Shown: positions 1 through 13,045 of the stretch, piece by piece
How the letters are laid out: each line of letters opens with the position of its first letter
Position numbering within the stretch: position 1 is the first letter of the stretch
NCBI GenBank assembly: GCA_013399855.1
Contig: VXAY01002317.1
Coordinates: 3,099,968 to 3,163,967, forward strand
Origin: Oxyruncus cristatus
Lineage: Eukaryota > Chordata > Aves > Passeriformes > Cotingidae
Direction of reading: 5' to 3'
DNA length: 64,000 nt
The notes under the pieces: model-generated
Database searches by the model: none
The model's input: only the letters and a program-made list of their open reading frames with translations
Told to the model about the DNA's origin: nothing
Position numbers and translations under genes: made by a program

Positions 1-472
1 AGAGAAGCCCTTTCTAAAGCCTCATCTCATCCTCAAAGCCACAATGACAATGTCAGACTCAGATGGAAAAAGCTGTGCCTCCTGTGACCAGGAATCGAGT
101 AACTGAAAAAAGTTAGTGCAGCGTAGCACTGATGATCCCCTGGCACCAGCCACTGCTGTACTTCTCCTGCGCTCCCGTATTTCTGGGATGCCAGTTAAAC
201 GCTGTCGACACGCCCTCCCGGCCACCACTACTGTCACCCCTTACAGGGGCGGCCACTCGGCTTCAGCCCTTCCTTGGACGCGGCCCGGGATCGTGGAGCG
301 GACGGGCTGCTGGAGCAGGTGGGGCTGGCGCAAGTTTCGCGCTGTTCGCCCGGCGCTCCCGGCACGGCTGTTCCCTCGCCCTCCGCCCCGGCGCTTCTCC
401 CGGGGCAGCCGCGGCTGCCCCTGCCCGTCCAGGCACCGGCCGTGGCTCACGGCCGCTCCTCCCGGTGCCGCC

Positions 473-1247
473 NNNNNNNNNNNNNNNNNNNNNNNNNNNN
501 NNNNNNNNNNNNNNNNNNNNNNNNNNNNNNNNNNNNNNNNNNNNNNNNNNNNNNNNNNNNNNNNNNNNNNNNNNNNNNNNNNNNNNNNNNNNNNNNNNNN
601 NNNNNNNNNNNNNNNNNNNNNNNNNNNNNNNNNNNNNNNNNNNNNNNNNNNNNNNNNNNNNNNNNNNNNNNNNNNNNNNNNNNNNNNNNNNNNNNNNNNN
701 NNNNNNNNNNNNNNNNNNNNNNNNNNNNNNNNNNNNNNNNNNNNNNNNNNNNNNNNNNNNNNNNNNNNNNNNNNNNNNNNNNNNNNNNNNNNNNNNNNNN
801 NNNNNNNNNNNNNNNNNNNNNNNNNNNNNNNNNNNNNNNNNNNNNNNNNNNNNNNNNNNNNNNNNNNNNNNNNNNNNNNNNNNNNNNNNNNNNNNNNNNN
901 NNNNNNNNNNNNNNNNNNNNNNNNNNNNNNNNNNNNNNNNNNNNNNNNNNNNNNNNNNNNNNNNNNNNNNNNNNNNNNNNNNNNNNNNNNNNNNNNNNNN
1001 NNNNNNNNNNNNNNNNNNNNNNNNNNNNNNNNNNNNNNNNNNNNNNNNNNNNNNNNNNNNNNNNNNNNNNNNNNNNNNNNNNNNNNNNNNNNNNNNNNNN
1101 NNNNNNNNNNNNNNNNNNNNNNNNNNNNNNNNNNNNNNNNNNNNNNNNNNNNNNNNNNNNNNNNNNNNNNNNNNNNNNNNNNNNNNNNNNNNNNNNNNNN
1201 NNNNNNNNNNNNNNNNNNNNNNNNNNNNNNNNNNNNNNNNNNNNNNN
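473..1247. other. Assembly gap of 775 N inside CpG island 1
   Basis: The run of N begins immediately after GGTGCCGCC and ends immediately before GGCGGAGGG. Both edges are extremely GC-rich and their last bases are inverted complements (CCGCC against GGCGG). This is typical of sequence lost through polymerase stalling or poor coverage in GC-rich DNA. Any reading frame that spans the gap is an artefact. A first exon or core promoter could be hidden here. Confidence 0.95.
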
Positions 1248-1381
1248 GGCGGAGGGGGCGCTCAGGCACCGGGTAACCCGGCAACGCGGCCGGGCCCGCC
1301 CGCCCCGGGGCCGCCCGGCCACACGCCCCCGTACTACTTGCGGCCTGCGCCCCACGTGGTCGGCACCGCTCTCCTGCCTCC

Positions 1382-1516
1382 ATTGGCCAGCCAGGATGGC
1401 CGTCACCCGGCGACCGCGCTTCGATTGGCCCCGCCGCACGAAGGCCTCGCAGGATTGGTGGAGGACGGGTCCTCTCTTCCCGCCCCCACTGACGTCATAT
1501 GAGCCCATTCATAAAA
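1382..1516 (+). promoter_or_regulatory. Promoter module: three inverted CCAAT boxes, CRE and CATAAAA box
   Basis: Three ATTGG pentamers (inverted CCAAT, the NF-Y site) lie at 1382-1386, 1424-1428 and 1454-1458. A perfect CRE octamer TGACGTCA follows at 1490-1497, then CATAAAA at 1510-1516. The second and third CCAAT boxes are 30 bp apart and the first two 42 bp apart. Known biology: repeated NF-Y sites about three helical turns apart, often with a CRE, are common in cell-cycle and stress-inducible promoters. The order places a rightward start site near 1540, and an inverted CCAAT block can also fire leftward. I see no CHR element that would specifically support cell-cycle control. Confidence 0.5.
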
Positions 1517-1603
1517 TGCTCAGGCTCCGCCCGGCACCCGAATGTGTCCCTGGGTTCCCCTCCCCCCGCCCCGCAGTGCGCTCGCCCCCGGAGCGGCCCC
1601 GCG

Positions 1604-2155
1604 ATGGAATCGACACGGAACGGCCGTGGGGGCACGGGGAACACGGCACCGGGGAAAGCGCGGCTGGGCTCCACAGCCCGGCCGCCACGGCTCCCCACAC
1701 AGCGCGTGGCTGGCAGCGTTCTCCCTCTGACCGGTCTTGGTCTGCCTCCCCCGGCAAGATCCAGAGGCAGCGGAGGCCTCCTGACATATTTCCCCACTTG
1801 CTGCACCACGCCTGGACTTGCACTTCCCCACCGTCCTTCACCTGCCCGTTTGACACGACCTCGCTCCCACAGCCCCACGCACGATGGGTCGGGAGCGCCT
1901 GGACTCGGGGCCAGCGTAGGAGACACCTCTGAAATAACACCCACACACATTCGGTGGCCCTTTCCATGGTGGCGGAGAAGAGCACGAAGCTGCACTGCCT
2001 TCTGCCCCAGTCCAGCCACCTGCTGGGGCTGTGCCACCCGTAGCCCACGTACGGGCCCCAGGCTTATTCCCACCCTTCCAGAAGGGAGCCTGGGGTGGGA
2101 AGGAGGTGGGACAGGGGAGGTGTGGGAGGCTGAAGTCCTGACAGCTCATGGTTGA
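1604..2155 (+). CDS. Unidentified open frame, 183 residues, downstream of the CCAAT/CRE promoter
   Basis: The start at 1604 has G at -3 and G at +4, a strong initiation context, and lies about 90 bases downstream of the CATAAAA box. The frame stays open for 183 codons, leaving the CpG island before it stops. It is rich in Pro, Gly, Arg, Ser and Thr, with a short cysteine-containing stretch near residues 80-85 and a WPFPWWRRR segment near residues 125-135. There is no signal peptide and no family I recognise. The frame also remains open upstream to 1499, so length alone is weak evidence in DNA this GC-rich. Alternative: this is the 5' UTR of a gene whose coding exons lie elsewhere. A second, 25-codon frame starts at the Kozak-like ATG at 1966 in another phase. 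I regard the protein as doubtful. Confidence 0.15.
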   Translation: MESTRNGRGGTGNTAPGKARLGSTARPPRLPTQRVAGSVLPLTGLGLPPPARSRGSGGLLTYFPTCCTTPGLALPHRPSPARLTRPRSHSPTHDGSGAPGLGASVGDTSEITPTHIRWPFPWWRRRARSCTAFCPSPATCWGCATRSPRTGPRLIPTLPEGSLGWEGGGTGEVWEAEVLTAHG

Positions 2156-5100
2156 GATGTAGTGCCTGAACAGGCTGGAAGGGCAGGAGTGGCTGAGGAA
2201 GAAGGAAAATCGGTGGCATCTTGGTGCAATGTGTGGGTCAACCAAAACGCAAGAGAAGTCCAGTGGAGGTGGAGGGGACCACTGCTTTCAAAGGGAGCCT
2301 CCTGCAACTCTCAGTGTCAAAATCTTTTTCAAGCAAACAAACCTTTCATACCACTTCTTTGACAATGACTTCATTTCAAGCAGTAAGAAACATTCCCTAG
2401 ATGAGTTTTTTGGAGCATACATCTGAGAGATTGACAACAGGCAGCATAAAGGGCGGTTTTGATGTTGCCTTTCCTTTCTCCCCTGCACTGGCAAACAGGT
2501 CATACCCAAATCCAGCCACTACTGCTGATCTCCAAGCTGTACCAAAGCACCACTCTGCCTCAGAGTTCATCCCCTTACCATGCTGCTCTGACACCTAGGA
2601 GAGCCCAGTTTGGCCTTCCCAGATACCCCACCAAAAATCCCTCCTGAATACAAAACAAGTGTAGACTTGATCTTCTTCATCCACCAACTTTATTACATTG
2701 CTCTCTCCCTCTTGCTGTTTGTCCAGCTGCTGCGAGAGCTGCTCAAGCGGGTGGCACCTGTGTTCATGAGTCTCTGCACATAGCTTTGCCACCAGACAGT
2801 TTTCAGGAACCTCCAGCTTCCCATGCCACTCATGCCTCTGCTAAAGCACTGCTGCCAGGCTGCAGCCATGGGCCAGTTCCCCTCACTCTCTGCTTTGCAT
2901 TACTTTCCAAACACCATGTTCTCCTCTGGGATGTGGAAAACCAACATGCTACAGATCTGGCTACTCTTTAGAAATCCCACTCCTGCAGACTGCTTACTAT
3001 GAACTGAATGGATTTACAAGAGCTCTCCAATTTCTCTCTCCTTGTCCTATTCCATGTTTCCTAACCTTTGCCTGCTTGTTGTTCATAAAGCATGAGCTCC
3101 TCAGTGCAGGGATCATATTTGCAAGAGTTTGGAATTATTGCAACAGGTAAGTAGTACCTCAAGTGTTGCACCTTGAGGCCCCAACTCAACCATGATTGAT
3201 TGCAGTTACAAGGACTATTGCAACCTCAAACTTCTCATTTAGAAACAAGATGCTTTTGTATGATGTCAATTATCTCATAGAAAGAACTGTGTGTCCTGAG
3301 ACACATGAGGTCGAACTTAATGACCTTTCATGTTTCATGCTAGGGGAAACAAGACCAAAGAAATTAAATGAAAACATGCTTTGATAGGTTTATCCCTTTT
3401 ATTAGTTTAATAAAAACAAATGTTTGTTACATTTCCTGTTATTAAATATATATACACACAAAATAGCTTTTCACGCAGATACATAATTAATAGAAATCAA
3501 AGGCTTCTGTTCTACTTGTGGAAAACAATTAAATTCATAGCAGGATTCCAATGCCATTGGATTCAACAACATACTGTCTGCAGTGACACTGATTGAAGGC
3601 ATGAAACTATCGTACACTTTGCAATGAAAAATGTGTCAAGTCCCTGTCTTATCGGCTGATCTACAGGCTTACAGCTGACTTTTAGAAATTATTCTTTACC
3701 ATAAAGCACTTATATCAGACCTAATAGGAGGGAACGTTGCTGGATTCTGTTCAATTCCACAACAGGGGGAATCCATCCTCATGGTGATTTAGCCCACTGG
3801 ATTTGGGTTTTTTTTGCTTTTGTTTGTCAGTCACTCAGTTGTGAAAGTGAGTGGATTCCGCAGAGGATCCAGGTCTCACTAACTTTTTTCCTGATTTTTT
3901 TTCCAAGAGAGGCCACCTATTGCTTTCTGGACACCATTTTTAGAATAGCGTGTTATACTAGGGCTAACTCTTGCCATTATGCAAGGAAAATCCTCATAGG
4001 CCTCACTGAGTGTATATTTGACATAACACCCTCCAAAGACAGGATTTTGATTACAAGTAAGTACAAAATGCTGGGATTATTTTCCTCCTGTGCCATACCA
4101 GCTTTTCCTTAATTTGTAAACCTACTTTAATCTGCATGGAGAATCTTGGCATTTTTGCATAAACACTCCTGTGTTGGAAAGAAACAACGTTGTTACAGCA
4201 AGAGAAAAGAACAGAGGTAATCAGAGGGAGGCTTGAGTATCACTCTCATTGGGATCATAGTGCAATTGTAAATTGTCAGAAAGAACACATGCTTGCTGTG
4301 ACCACACTATTTTCTTCCACTGGCTGTCAAAGCAGTTCTCAAACTGTTTGCAGGATAAATGACACACTGCTGATTCTCACTCTTTTGTCCTCCAGAGGAC
4401 TAGGCAATAAAGAGAGAGGATATGGCACAAGCATCTGAAAAGAGAAAAGGTACCAGTTTGCCCAGAGTAAGAGATCTACTACAAGCCAAAGACAACACAA
4501 GAGCTGAAGTGAAGGATGGAAGGTATCAGTATGATCACCAGTCACCAGGTGTTGAGAACGGTAGCGGACTGGGCAGCTGGACAGTGTATGCAGAGGCTGG
4601 AGGAAACGAGATGGGTGTTGGGTAACCTGCTTAAGGGAGCAGGCAACTTCCTACTGGACATTCACATAAGCCACACTGCAGTTACTAAGGGGATGCTCCA
4701 ATTACAGATGGGCCTGAAATAGGTAAGGAAGTACATGGATGCCATGAAAGATGTGTTGGCCTTTGTCAGAGCCTACCCATCTTTTATTATAACATCTACT
4801 CCCCACTGCACTGCAGTTGTGCTGCTCCTGAGACCTCTTGTTGTGGGTCAGGACAGAACCTGCCCCACTGTTCTCTCGAGGGAACTGATAAATCCATTGA
4901 CAGAGAAGCACAGGCACAGAAAGGCAGTCCTTAGTTTTTTTGTGTTAAAAAATAATACTGGTTATTCAACAGAGTTGCTATTTTTTATGCTACTCTGTTC
5001 AGAGAGAAAGGCAGTCCTCTGAGAAGCTTACAGTCTACATTTAGACGATGAGTCACAGGCAGGGAAAGGGACTCACTGGAAGGGAAAGAACTATACAAAG

Positions 5101-6348
5101 GTCAAGTGAGGGGTTTTGGCTCTCTTGTTTGTGGTCATCACACATTCCCAGGCAACAGGCATATCCCCCTTTTCAGGGTTAATCCCAGTATTCCCATGAG
5201 CTTTGCAGGTCTGTTCCCATTTGCCATAAGCAGCAGCAAATCCCACAGGAGGACTCAGTCAGCTGAGCTGACAGAACAGGCATTTTGAATGTACTCACAC
5301 ATCAACATGCATACACACATACACATGAAGATACCTTGCAAAGGCCCCAGAGATCCATCTTTTATCAGTTCAGGCATGTAGTCAGTTCCAGATGACTGCA
5401 GATGCAACCTGGGTCAGGGTGGTGATGCAAGCCTAAGTCAACCCACAACTCGGCTACATTGCTCCATCACATGGAAGGTGGCCAAGCTGTATGGCAGATC
5501 ACAAGAGAGACAAAAGAGAAGTATTCAGGAAAGCTAAAGGAGTAAAGACATGCATGAGTAAAAAATGCAACAATTATGAACAAAAAATAAGGATGTAGAA
5601 CTACAGAGACGAATACATCAAAAGGAGACAAAACTCTGAAGCAACCCTTAGAGCAGGATGGGGGACTGCTGGTTATCTGGGATGTGTCACGTGTTTTTCA
5701 TGCCACTAAGAAGTGTAGTCATTTGTTTCATTAAATGGCATTCTTGTACCCAGCACTAATTTTATCCCTTTACAAATATGTTTTTCACTCTAGCAAGTCA
5801 AGAGCAGTTCTCCCTTCTGTACAGTCATTCTGCTCTCATGCCTCTGTTATCATCACTCACACTTACTGAGGTGAGGCCAGATTCAAAGAAGGGCCTGGCT
5901 TTTGCGGTGCCGAGCACTGCAGCATGTCTTGGCCTAAATCCACAGCCTCAAACTATGGCACCCTGCCCCAGTGCACACTGAAGGCAAAAAGTAGAATACC
6001 TAAGAACATAATCTTCATTATCCATCCTGTTAAATGAAGATCTCTACAAGAACCAGTTAGACATGCCAACAAATCTTTCAAGACACCTCGTCCACTCCTG
6101 AGTTGATCCTAATGCTGGGGTGAGGCAAGATACCTTGTGTGGAATTCTCGACGCTCAGCCTTTCCTTAGGCATCCACTCCATCGCCTTGCAGGGGTCATG
6201 GTACCCCTCCAAGTCCACATGCTATTTAGCAGTCACCCAGGAACTCAGTTTTCCCTCTTCTGCCTGAAAGGGCAGCAAAGTGTTTTAACAGCATGGCACA
6301 GATGTGTGCTGGGTGAGGTGATCTTGGTTGAAGCTGTTGCACAGCACA
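2156..6348. other. Non-coding stretch, no gene seen
   Basis: Mixed-composition unique sequence. Only short open frames occur and none resembles a known protein. Two isolated signals were seen: a minus-strand AATAAA at 2689-2694, and a consensus plus-strand splice donor CAACAG|GTAAGT with its first intron base at 3147. Each occurs often enough by chance that neither supports an exon alone. A gggttttttttg tract lies near 3805. Confidence 0.6.
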
Positions 6349-6590
6349 CAGAATCATAGAATCAATCATCTTTTCATATAACTACAGAATGGTTTGGGCT
6401 GGAAGGGACCTCAAAGATCATCTAGTCCCAACCCCCCCTGCTGTGGGCATGGACACCTTTCACCAGATCAGGTTGCACAGAGCCCCATCCAGTCTGGCCT
6501 TAACACTCACAGGTATGAGGCATCCACAACTTCTAAGGGCAACCTATTCCACTGCCTCACCACCCTCAGTAAAGAAGTTTTTCCTAATAA
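6349..6590 (-). mobile_element. CR1 LINE, 3'-end fragment
   Basis: The plus strand begins with an ACAGAATCATAGAATC-type tail. This is followed by the familiar antisense CR1 3' UTR text: a GGTTTGGGCTGGAAGGGACC block at about 6391, an AAAGATCATCTAGTCCCAACCCCCC-type segment, then CCCATCCAGTCTGGCCT and a CTCACCACCCTCAGTAAAGAAG-type segment. The element therefore points left and keeps only its last 240 bases or so, the usual 5' truncation of CR1. The tail is longer and more diverged than usual because about 25 unrelated bases separate its two repeat units. It carries no function and is diagnostic of an avian or reptilian genome. Confidence 0.93.
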
Positions 6591-6637
6591 CTGGTTTTCC
6601 ATCATCTGAAATTATGTGAGGCAAAGCCAGTGGGACT

Positions 6638-6649
6638 GGGGGGGGGGGG
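6638..6649. repeat. Poly(G) run of 12
   Basis: Twelve consecutive G bases lie just right of the CR1 relic. The run is likely length-variable and prone to sequencing slippage. Confidence 0.9.
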
Positions 6650-9600
6650 CTGAGGCACATATTTTCAGTGCCATCCTGTGCATAAATCTTAAGCATGTGT
6701 TAAAGCCATGTATTTGGGCAACTCAGAAAGCAGGTGTTTATGTAACCCTCTTCGCTCCAACCAGGTGCTGGGGATCCATGTTCCAGACTTGGGCCTTGCC
6801 AGCAGCAGCCAGCTGGCTCTCGCTGTCAGCCCTACAGTACTCCCATGGGCCTAACACAGGACACCTCAGCACTTGTGAGAAGGGGCACCAGGCACTGAAC
6901 AACCACAGAAGAGCTGATTGTCCCTGCTCTGCAGAGCTTACAGGAGTAAATGAGCCAGAGAGCAGTTGCTTGAGAGAAAGAGATGGAACTGGTAACATTA
7001 AGTGCCATAATAAATCAGCAAGTAAGCAAAAATTTTGATCGGTGTGTCACTCATCCTGCAATTGCACACTTTTGACTATAGTTTATGTGAGAAGGACAGG
7101 GACCTGCAAATATAAGCCACCTTTGAAACACAAGTCTTAGCTTTGAAATTGAGCCATTCAGGCATTTTAGGTTACCACACTGTGTGACAGCTATACACTC
7201 CTTGTTTCTTAAATAAATTTTGGCATCAGCAACCTGCCCTTCTGCTTTACGGAATAAAGTCCCAAATTTCTCAACAACAAAACACTCCAGACAAATGTAG
7301 CAACGGGAGATAAACAGAACCTAAAGCCAGTCAGTAGCTGGCGTATTAACTAGTTGAGCCTATAGATTGTAAATTTAGTGTGCCAAGCAGATGTACACAG
7401 CTCTTTGATGAGAAGGTCTGTTCAGCTTCCCTTACAAATAGAAAACAATGCATATGGTACTATAAACTTCTAGTACTTTGTACAGGGTCTTTTCACTTTT
7501 ACCTACCATGGATTAACAGGTGAGTCTCCTGTAAAATCTCAAAACTGCTCTTTTTATTGCCATTCCCCATTTAGAGTTTTCAGAAGTGATTACAATGGGG
7601 AGCCCCAGATCTTTCATCATGCAAACCAAGGAAAGGCTTGAGTGGGACATGCATATAAAGTGGAGTTTGTTTTTTTTTTAATTCCCAGCAACACTGGAAA
7701 TCAAGTACTACTACTAAAAAAAATCTAATACTTGTGCATGCTGCAAATCTAAGTGCAGCATTACTGAAGAGACATAATATGGCCATGGCAACAGAAGATT
7801 AACCTTCTTCAGCCCTACAGCCCACTGAAATATATTGATTTTGAGCTTAAAATATCATCTGTAGAAATGAAATACTGTGTGCTCATTGTTTAATCCTTGA
7901 TGTCTCTTCTACCTAGTTTTGTAACTGTAGATAAGTGATAAAGATACTTGTCCACATAAAATGAGCAAAGTTCAGGAATTCGTGTCCCTCATGCCACTGC
8001 CAACACTCAGTCTCACCTTGCATCATACACTCACTTTCAGATGCAGATGACAGACTACATTTGTTAATAAACGTCTGTCTCCTCATCTATAACACATTAT
8101 TCATCCACTGCACTGTATTATATACACTCAACCCTCTTTCACAGCATCCTCTTGTGGAGCATATCGAATGGGAGATTGTGTCTATAGCTCTCCCTCCACC
8201 CTGCCCCACCACATCTCTGAAAGAGTCTGCCTAGCACAAGCTGGTACATACCCAAGAGACAGAAATCATGTGACATTTCCTCTCTCACACGTAACAATTT
8301 ACCTCTTCTGTCATCATATCCTTTTTTTAAAAAATCCATCATCCTCAAGTCTCTCATTAAAGATCCACTTGCCAGACAGTTCTGGTACCCCTGCCATAAC
8401 CTCGTACTTGTAGAAGACTTTGTCTTGGCCAGTCCCAGTATTTCACAAACATGAATTAAGTTTTGAAGAATGCCTGTTAAGCACAATGTATCACTCCTAG
8501 AGGAAATGGGATGGTAGAAAGTTCAATTAGGACCCCACCAGGGGCAGAAGTTGATAGCAAAAATAATCTGTTTCCTATCTATCTTTAACATGCAATTATG
8601 TATCCGTATTTTTTTCTTCAAATTCTCCATATTTCTTTAAAATATCCAGCCTCCAGGCTTCCTCAAGAGTCCTACCATTACTTTTAACCATTAAAGTTAG
8701 CATTTCAAAACCACCCTTGTTGAAAAACAATGTAAGACCAAAGACACCACAAGAATATTTCCACCAAGAATGCCATCTATTTAGAGGGTGTAAAACTATC
8801 CCTCTGGAGACATCAATGGAAATCTGAAGATTTACAGCAGCGATGACCTGGCTCCAAAGTATTCCTACAAACAATAATTAAAAACAAACATCAACAGTCA
8901 AAAACCACAACCAAAAAAATGCAGCTGCAGGCTGCCTTGAACCATCCCTTTTCATCCCTTACTGCTACCAAAGCAAGCTCTATGATTTTGTTCAGTGTCT
9001 AAGTTCCCAGTTCTTCTATATATTGATCCTCTATTACTTTTGCTCATTAGCCAGTATGCACAGCAAATCAGGTTTATATGTATACATACATATGTGAGTA
9101 TACATATGTACGTATTCCCCCCAGACTTGTCTACATAAAAACCAGCCAAAGAATGGACTTGCCCTACTCTTAGTACATCTAATTTTTGTTCAATATTAAA
9201 ATATTAGCTGTTTTGCTTTTGTTATTGAATCACACAAATGTCATTATCAACCTTGTCACATGAATGCTTCTCACTTCGACAAATTTTCTCCTCCAATCAG
9301 TACAATTTCAAGAGGCATAACACAGCACAGGAGAACAAGAAACTGGTGACACTAGTGGAAGTGCCTCTTTTTGCAGTGGAAAGCCTTGTAGGATGACACA
9401 GGCAAAGCAGATCAGAAAATTTTACTTTACTGAAGACCTAACACTGTGTTCCCACCATTTCAATGGGAAAGTCCATTACTTCCTTTCAATTCAAAAAAGT
9501 CAAGAAAAGAACAAGAGAAAGAACCTCAAGAACTTGCTATGAATAAGAATTATTTCCTTTAAAGAATCAGACTCATGATGGAAAAGAGAAATATTTTTCA

Positions 9601-12600
9601 GGAATCTAGGTTAGATAACAACCAGGCATGTTTCATTTCATACTCATACAATCACTGTTATGGTCACACTTCTGCCCTGTAAGCCTCCATATTCAATCTG
9701 TATCTAAAGCCCACATTATGGAAAAAATGTGCAAGAAACCATTTAGAAATAATACACATTTATTTTTTTGTCTTCCAAGTCTTTCAAGCTGTCTCATACC
9801 AAATGAGCCTTCCATTTTCATGACTTGTTCACCTCTAGGCATATGAAGGAAGTTTAATCCCTATAATCTGTTCGCTCCTTTGCTTCAGCAACTATTGAAA
9901 GTGCCACTGGTAGCACTTAATGCATAAATTGATGATTAGATTGATTTTATCACTTAGTTTTCTACTGACCACTGAATGGGAAGTTACCTCCTTAAAACAG
10001 ATTATTTCTCTTTGAATAACCTGCTACAGATGTGGACTGAGAAATAAAATTAAAATGGATGGCTGAGCAATGATTGCTTAACTCCCTGCTCTGTGGAGGT
10101 TTCCCAAATAGCAAAAACACCAAGTAAAAACCTAAATTGTCTGCCTAAAGGATGGCAACCTTGCTGAAAAGCAATATTCTTTAATCATTAGGTTCTTCTG
10201 TCAGTTTTTCCGTGTTGCACTAAGTGCTGGATGTAAAAACTATGGAGTTCAAAAGGCAAAAAAAAAATGACACAAGGTCTCACACCCAGGGAAGCTGATT
10301 ATACATACTTTTTTAGAATACAATATTGCCTTGCCCTAGATGACTTTGAGTTTTTCATTTAAATACTTTCCAAAAAATAGTTCCATGAAGACTTCTACAA
10401 GTAGCCCACCCAGGGGCAAGATGTCAGGTAGCACTATGTGAATACACCTTCAGCATGGTGTCCAAACCACACACACGATTCATAGCAAATACAACCAAAC
10501 TACTCTGCCTCTATTAAGGTACTCAAAGAAAAGAATGAAGTAACGGAAAAAGAAATTAAGATGACAAAAAACAGCAGCACTTTCAAAGTGGACTGTAAAT
10601 GAACATATCCATCTCGGAATCCATTTTACTGATAACAAGGATGCAGAATTATGTGAGGGGATATCCAGGATTCCTGAGTCAAATTCCCCACTACTATACA
10701 GAACGCAATACTGATGTTCTTCTCTGGATACATCTAACTTCATTCTAAAAGAAATTTAAACTCATTTGAAACTGCTTTAGAATATTGTTGGTTTGATAGT
10801 TAGAGCTCTTCCTGTAATTTCCAGCAAACTCTACCCATTATCCCCTTTACACGCATTTGTTTTGCTTCTTTACTCTAATCTTGAGCTCACATAATTATTT
10901 TCCTTCCCTATATAAAAACAGTATAATTGTCACTTCTGTGCCTTTCCGCTAAGCCTCTCTATTCCTCTTAACATCCATGTGGTCCTTTTCTGCATCTGTT
11001 CCATCCATCTGTTTGAATATATTTAATCTGAATGTGGGTGATAGTTGGGCTCCAGATTGGGTCTTACTAATGCCATGTACTTTGACAGTAATATTTCCTA
11101 TACACATAGTAAATCCATCCCCTAATGCTTTCTAGGACACCACTTTTTTTTTTTATTTTATTTTCTCAGCCATGTCACATAGCAGCATGCTATCATTCTG
11201 CTGCTGACTACTGCACCAACCACCAGCTCACCACTGAAGTGATGAACTCTTTCAGAATAAATTGCAATTAGTTTCTATTTGCATCACTAAATCTCACCTA
11301 ATTCTATTAATCTCAGTTTTGATTCATCTTGTTGGTACATGGATATTCCAATCCTCCTATCAATACAGTCCACCATTTTTTAGTCATAAGATTTTATCAC
11401 CATTCTACTTTTTCACTTGTGTCACTAAGGAAAGACTTCCAATACAGTCTTTGAAAACACGAGTTTGCAGCCTTCTTTCCACCTATTACCTGTCAATGCA
11501 TTCCAAAGTTAGCTTACAATGCAATTTATCTACATTTTTTCCATTTTACATGATTTCCTCACATTGTACAGTACCAGTTTCCTCACATGAAACATCTAAG
11601 GTAACAAATTAGTCTAGCACTGTCTTCTTTTGCTAAAACTGTGCCACATTTCAAGCCACCTTTAATTTCTCTGTGATTTTATTTCACTCTTCAAAAATTG
11701 TCCTACAGCTAAGTGTACAATGGGTGTCAGATTAGATAACCTGTATCACTAATCTTGTCTTTCAAGTACTCTCAATTGACTCCCTCTACATGTAGCTTCC
11801 ACTACAGTATTTACAGTTACATTATACGTTTTTGGAAAGGGGATATATTGTATTTATTGTGCTAATGCACAAGTGCAGTGCTAATGCATTGCCACTAAAA
11901 TAAAATAGAATCCAGTAAAATTTCCTACTACAAAACTGGAAAAACAGTGGTTCTTTTCAGAATGGGAATAGAGAGGGCCTAATAAATTTAAACCACATTA
12001 CAGTATTCAAATTTTCCTTGTCTTGACCTTTTATATTATATTTTGTTCTGGACTTGATAATTTTGTATCTCAAGTCATCTTCAATAGCTAAATTCTGCAA
12101 GTCCAAACCACCAGGAATTATAAAGCTGGCACTTAAGGTACTTAATCCTTTTCTCTATCTACCCAACAAATTTTTTTTAATAAGAAAAACAATAGTTTTA
12201 TTCTTCCACTGGAACAATACCTTCCCCTAAAAAAAAATAATAATAATAATAATATCATCACTTCTTTGCTTTCTTTCTTCCCAGAATTACACCCATCTAT
12301 GTATACATTACGGACTATATTTCAGGTGACGATTACTGGCAAAATCTGATGCGCTTTCAGACACACAAATGTTTGTAGAGCTCCTCACATACCTCCCCTC
12401 AGAACAGAATTGTAACATGTGCAATAGCAAACAAACCTACTATGGCATAGTTCCTTTTTTTCTTTTTTTGTTTGAGCTCAATAGTGTTATTTTCTTTGCA
12501 CTTGTTTATTAGTTAGCAAATAAATTATGTTTTCTTCTGAATCTCAAGAGGATTACTATTACAAAGCAAAATAACCTAATGAGAATCTTTCCTGTTTCAC

Positions 12601-13045
12601 TCCCATGAAAAGTGTAAGCACATTCAGCCCCAAGTTCAGCTGACTGCTAATGCATGACACCACTGTAGCTCAAGTCTTGCTACCAAAAAGTAAGGAGTAA
12701 AACAAAAGAACCCAAACAAAATTTACCAAATTCCCTTCAGACTGATTTATTATTTGTCATTCCTTTCATACACAAAGTAAGGTATCTCCAGTTAATTAAC
12801 AAATTACTTTAAAACATCAGAATGTTTAACAAGAAGCCGATTTTGCACTTTGGGTCCACAATTGGCACAAATTAAATTAACACATAGTATATTTCCTCCT
12901 CTTTCTTCCATCCCTACTTTCTGCACAGATCAAAAACCCTCCTGTCAGATAGACTGCCAACTCCTGTTTGCTTCCTGGGTTTGTCCCTCCGTAACTTCAA
13001 CGCACTTCAGCACGTTTATACATCTTAATTCCTCCATTTCACATT
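6650..13045. other. Non-coding AT-rich stretch, no gene seen
   Basis: Unique AT-rich sequence with frequent stops in all frames. It contains short homopolymers (for example T-rich 11146-11166), alternating TATAC/ATGTA text near 9079-9115 and an AAT microsatellite near 12240. There is no interspersed repeat that I recognise and no exon with both splice signals and a convincing peptide. It separates CpG islands 1 and 2. Confidence 0.6.
12235..12254 (+). repeat. (AAT)n microsatellite
   Basis: About six AAT units follow directly on an A run. It is probably polymorphic. Confidence 0.85.

Larger units (their letters stand above)
181..1730. promoter_or_regulatory. CpG island 1
   Basis: This stretch is very GC-rich and dense in CpG, in sharp contrast to the AT-rich DNA that follows from about 2.2 kb. 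It is interrupted by an assembly gap. Known biology: such islands in bird genomes usually mark a promoter or first exon. The clearest promoter elements lie on its right side (three inverted CCAAT boxes, a CRE and a TATA-like box). On the minus strand a moderate splice donor of the CCT|GTAAGG type ends an exon at about 245, so a leftward transcript is also possible. No protein is recognised on either strand. Confidence 0.75.

Noticed and set aside
116..1932. Several long open frames running through CpG island 1 on both strands
   Set aside because: They are continuous only because the 775 N cannot contain a stop. Their real parts are GC-driven translations without known motifs.
2595..2792. Minus-strand open frame (LEQLSQQLDKQQEGE region) with an internal AATAAA
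   Set aside because: The peptide looks protein-like, but no splice signals or start context support it. The AATAAA lies inside the frame, so it could not be a poly(A) signal for it.
3109..3146. Possible plus-strand exon ending at the CAACAG|GTAAGT donor
   Set aside because: The donor is perfect, but the upstream acceptor is weak, the implied exon is tiny, and a nine-base donor match is expected about once in this much sequence.
6616..7038. 140-codon open frame just after the poly(G) run
   Set aside because: The length is within chance for a locally GC-richer stretch. There are no motifs, no splice signals, and a slippage-prone G12 lies at its start.
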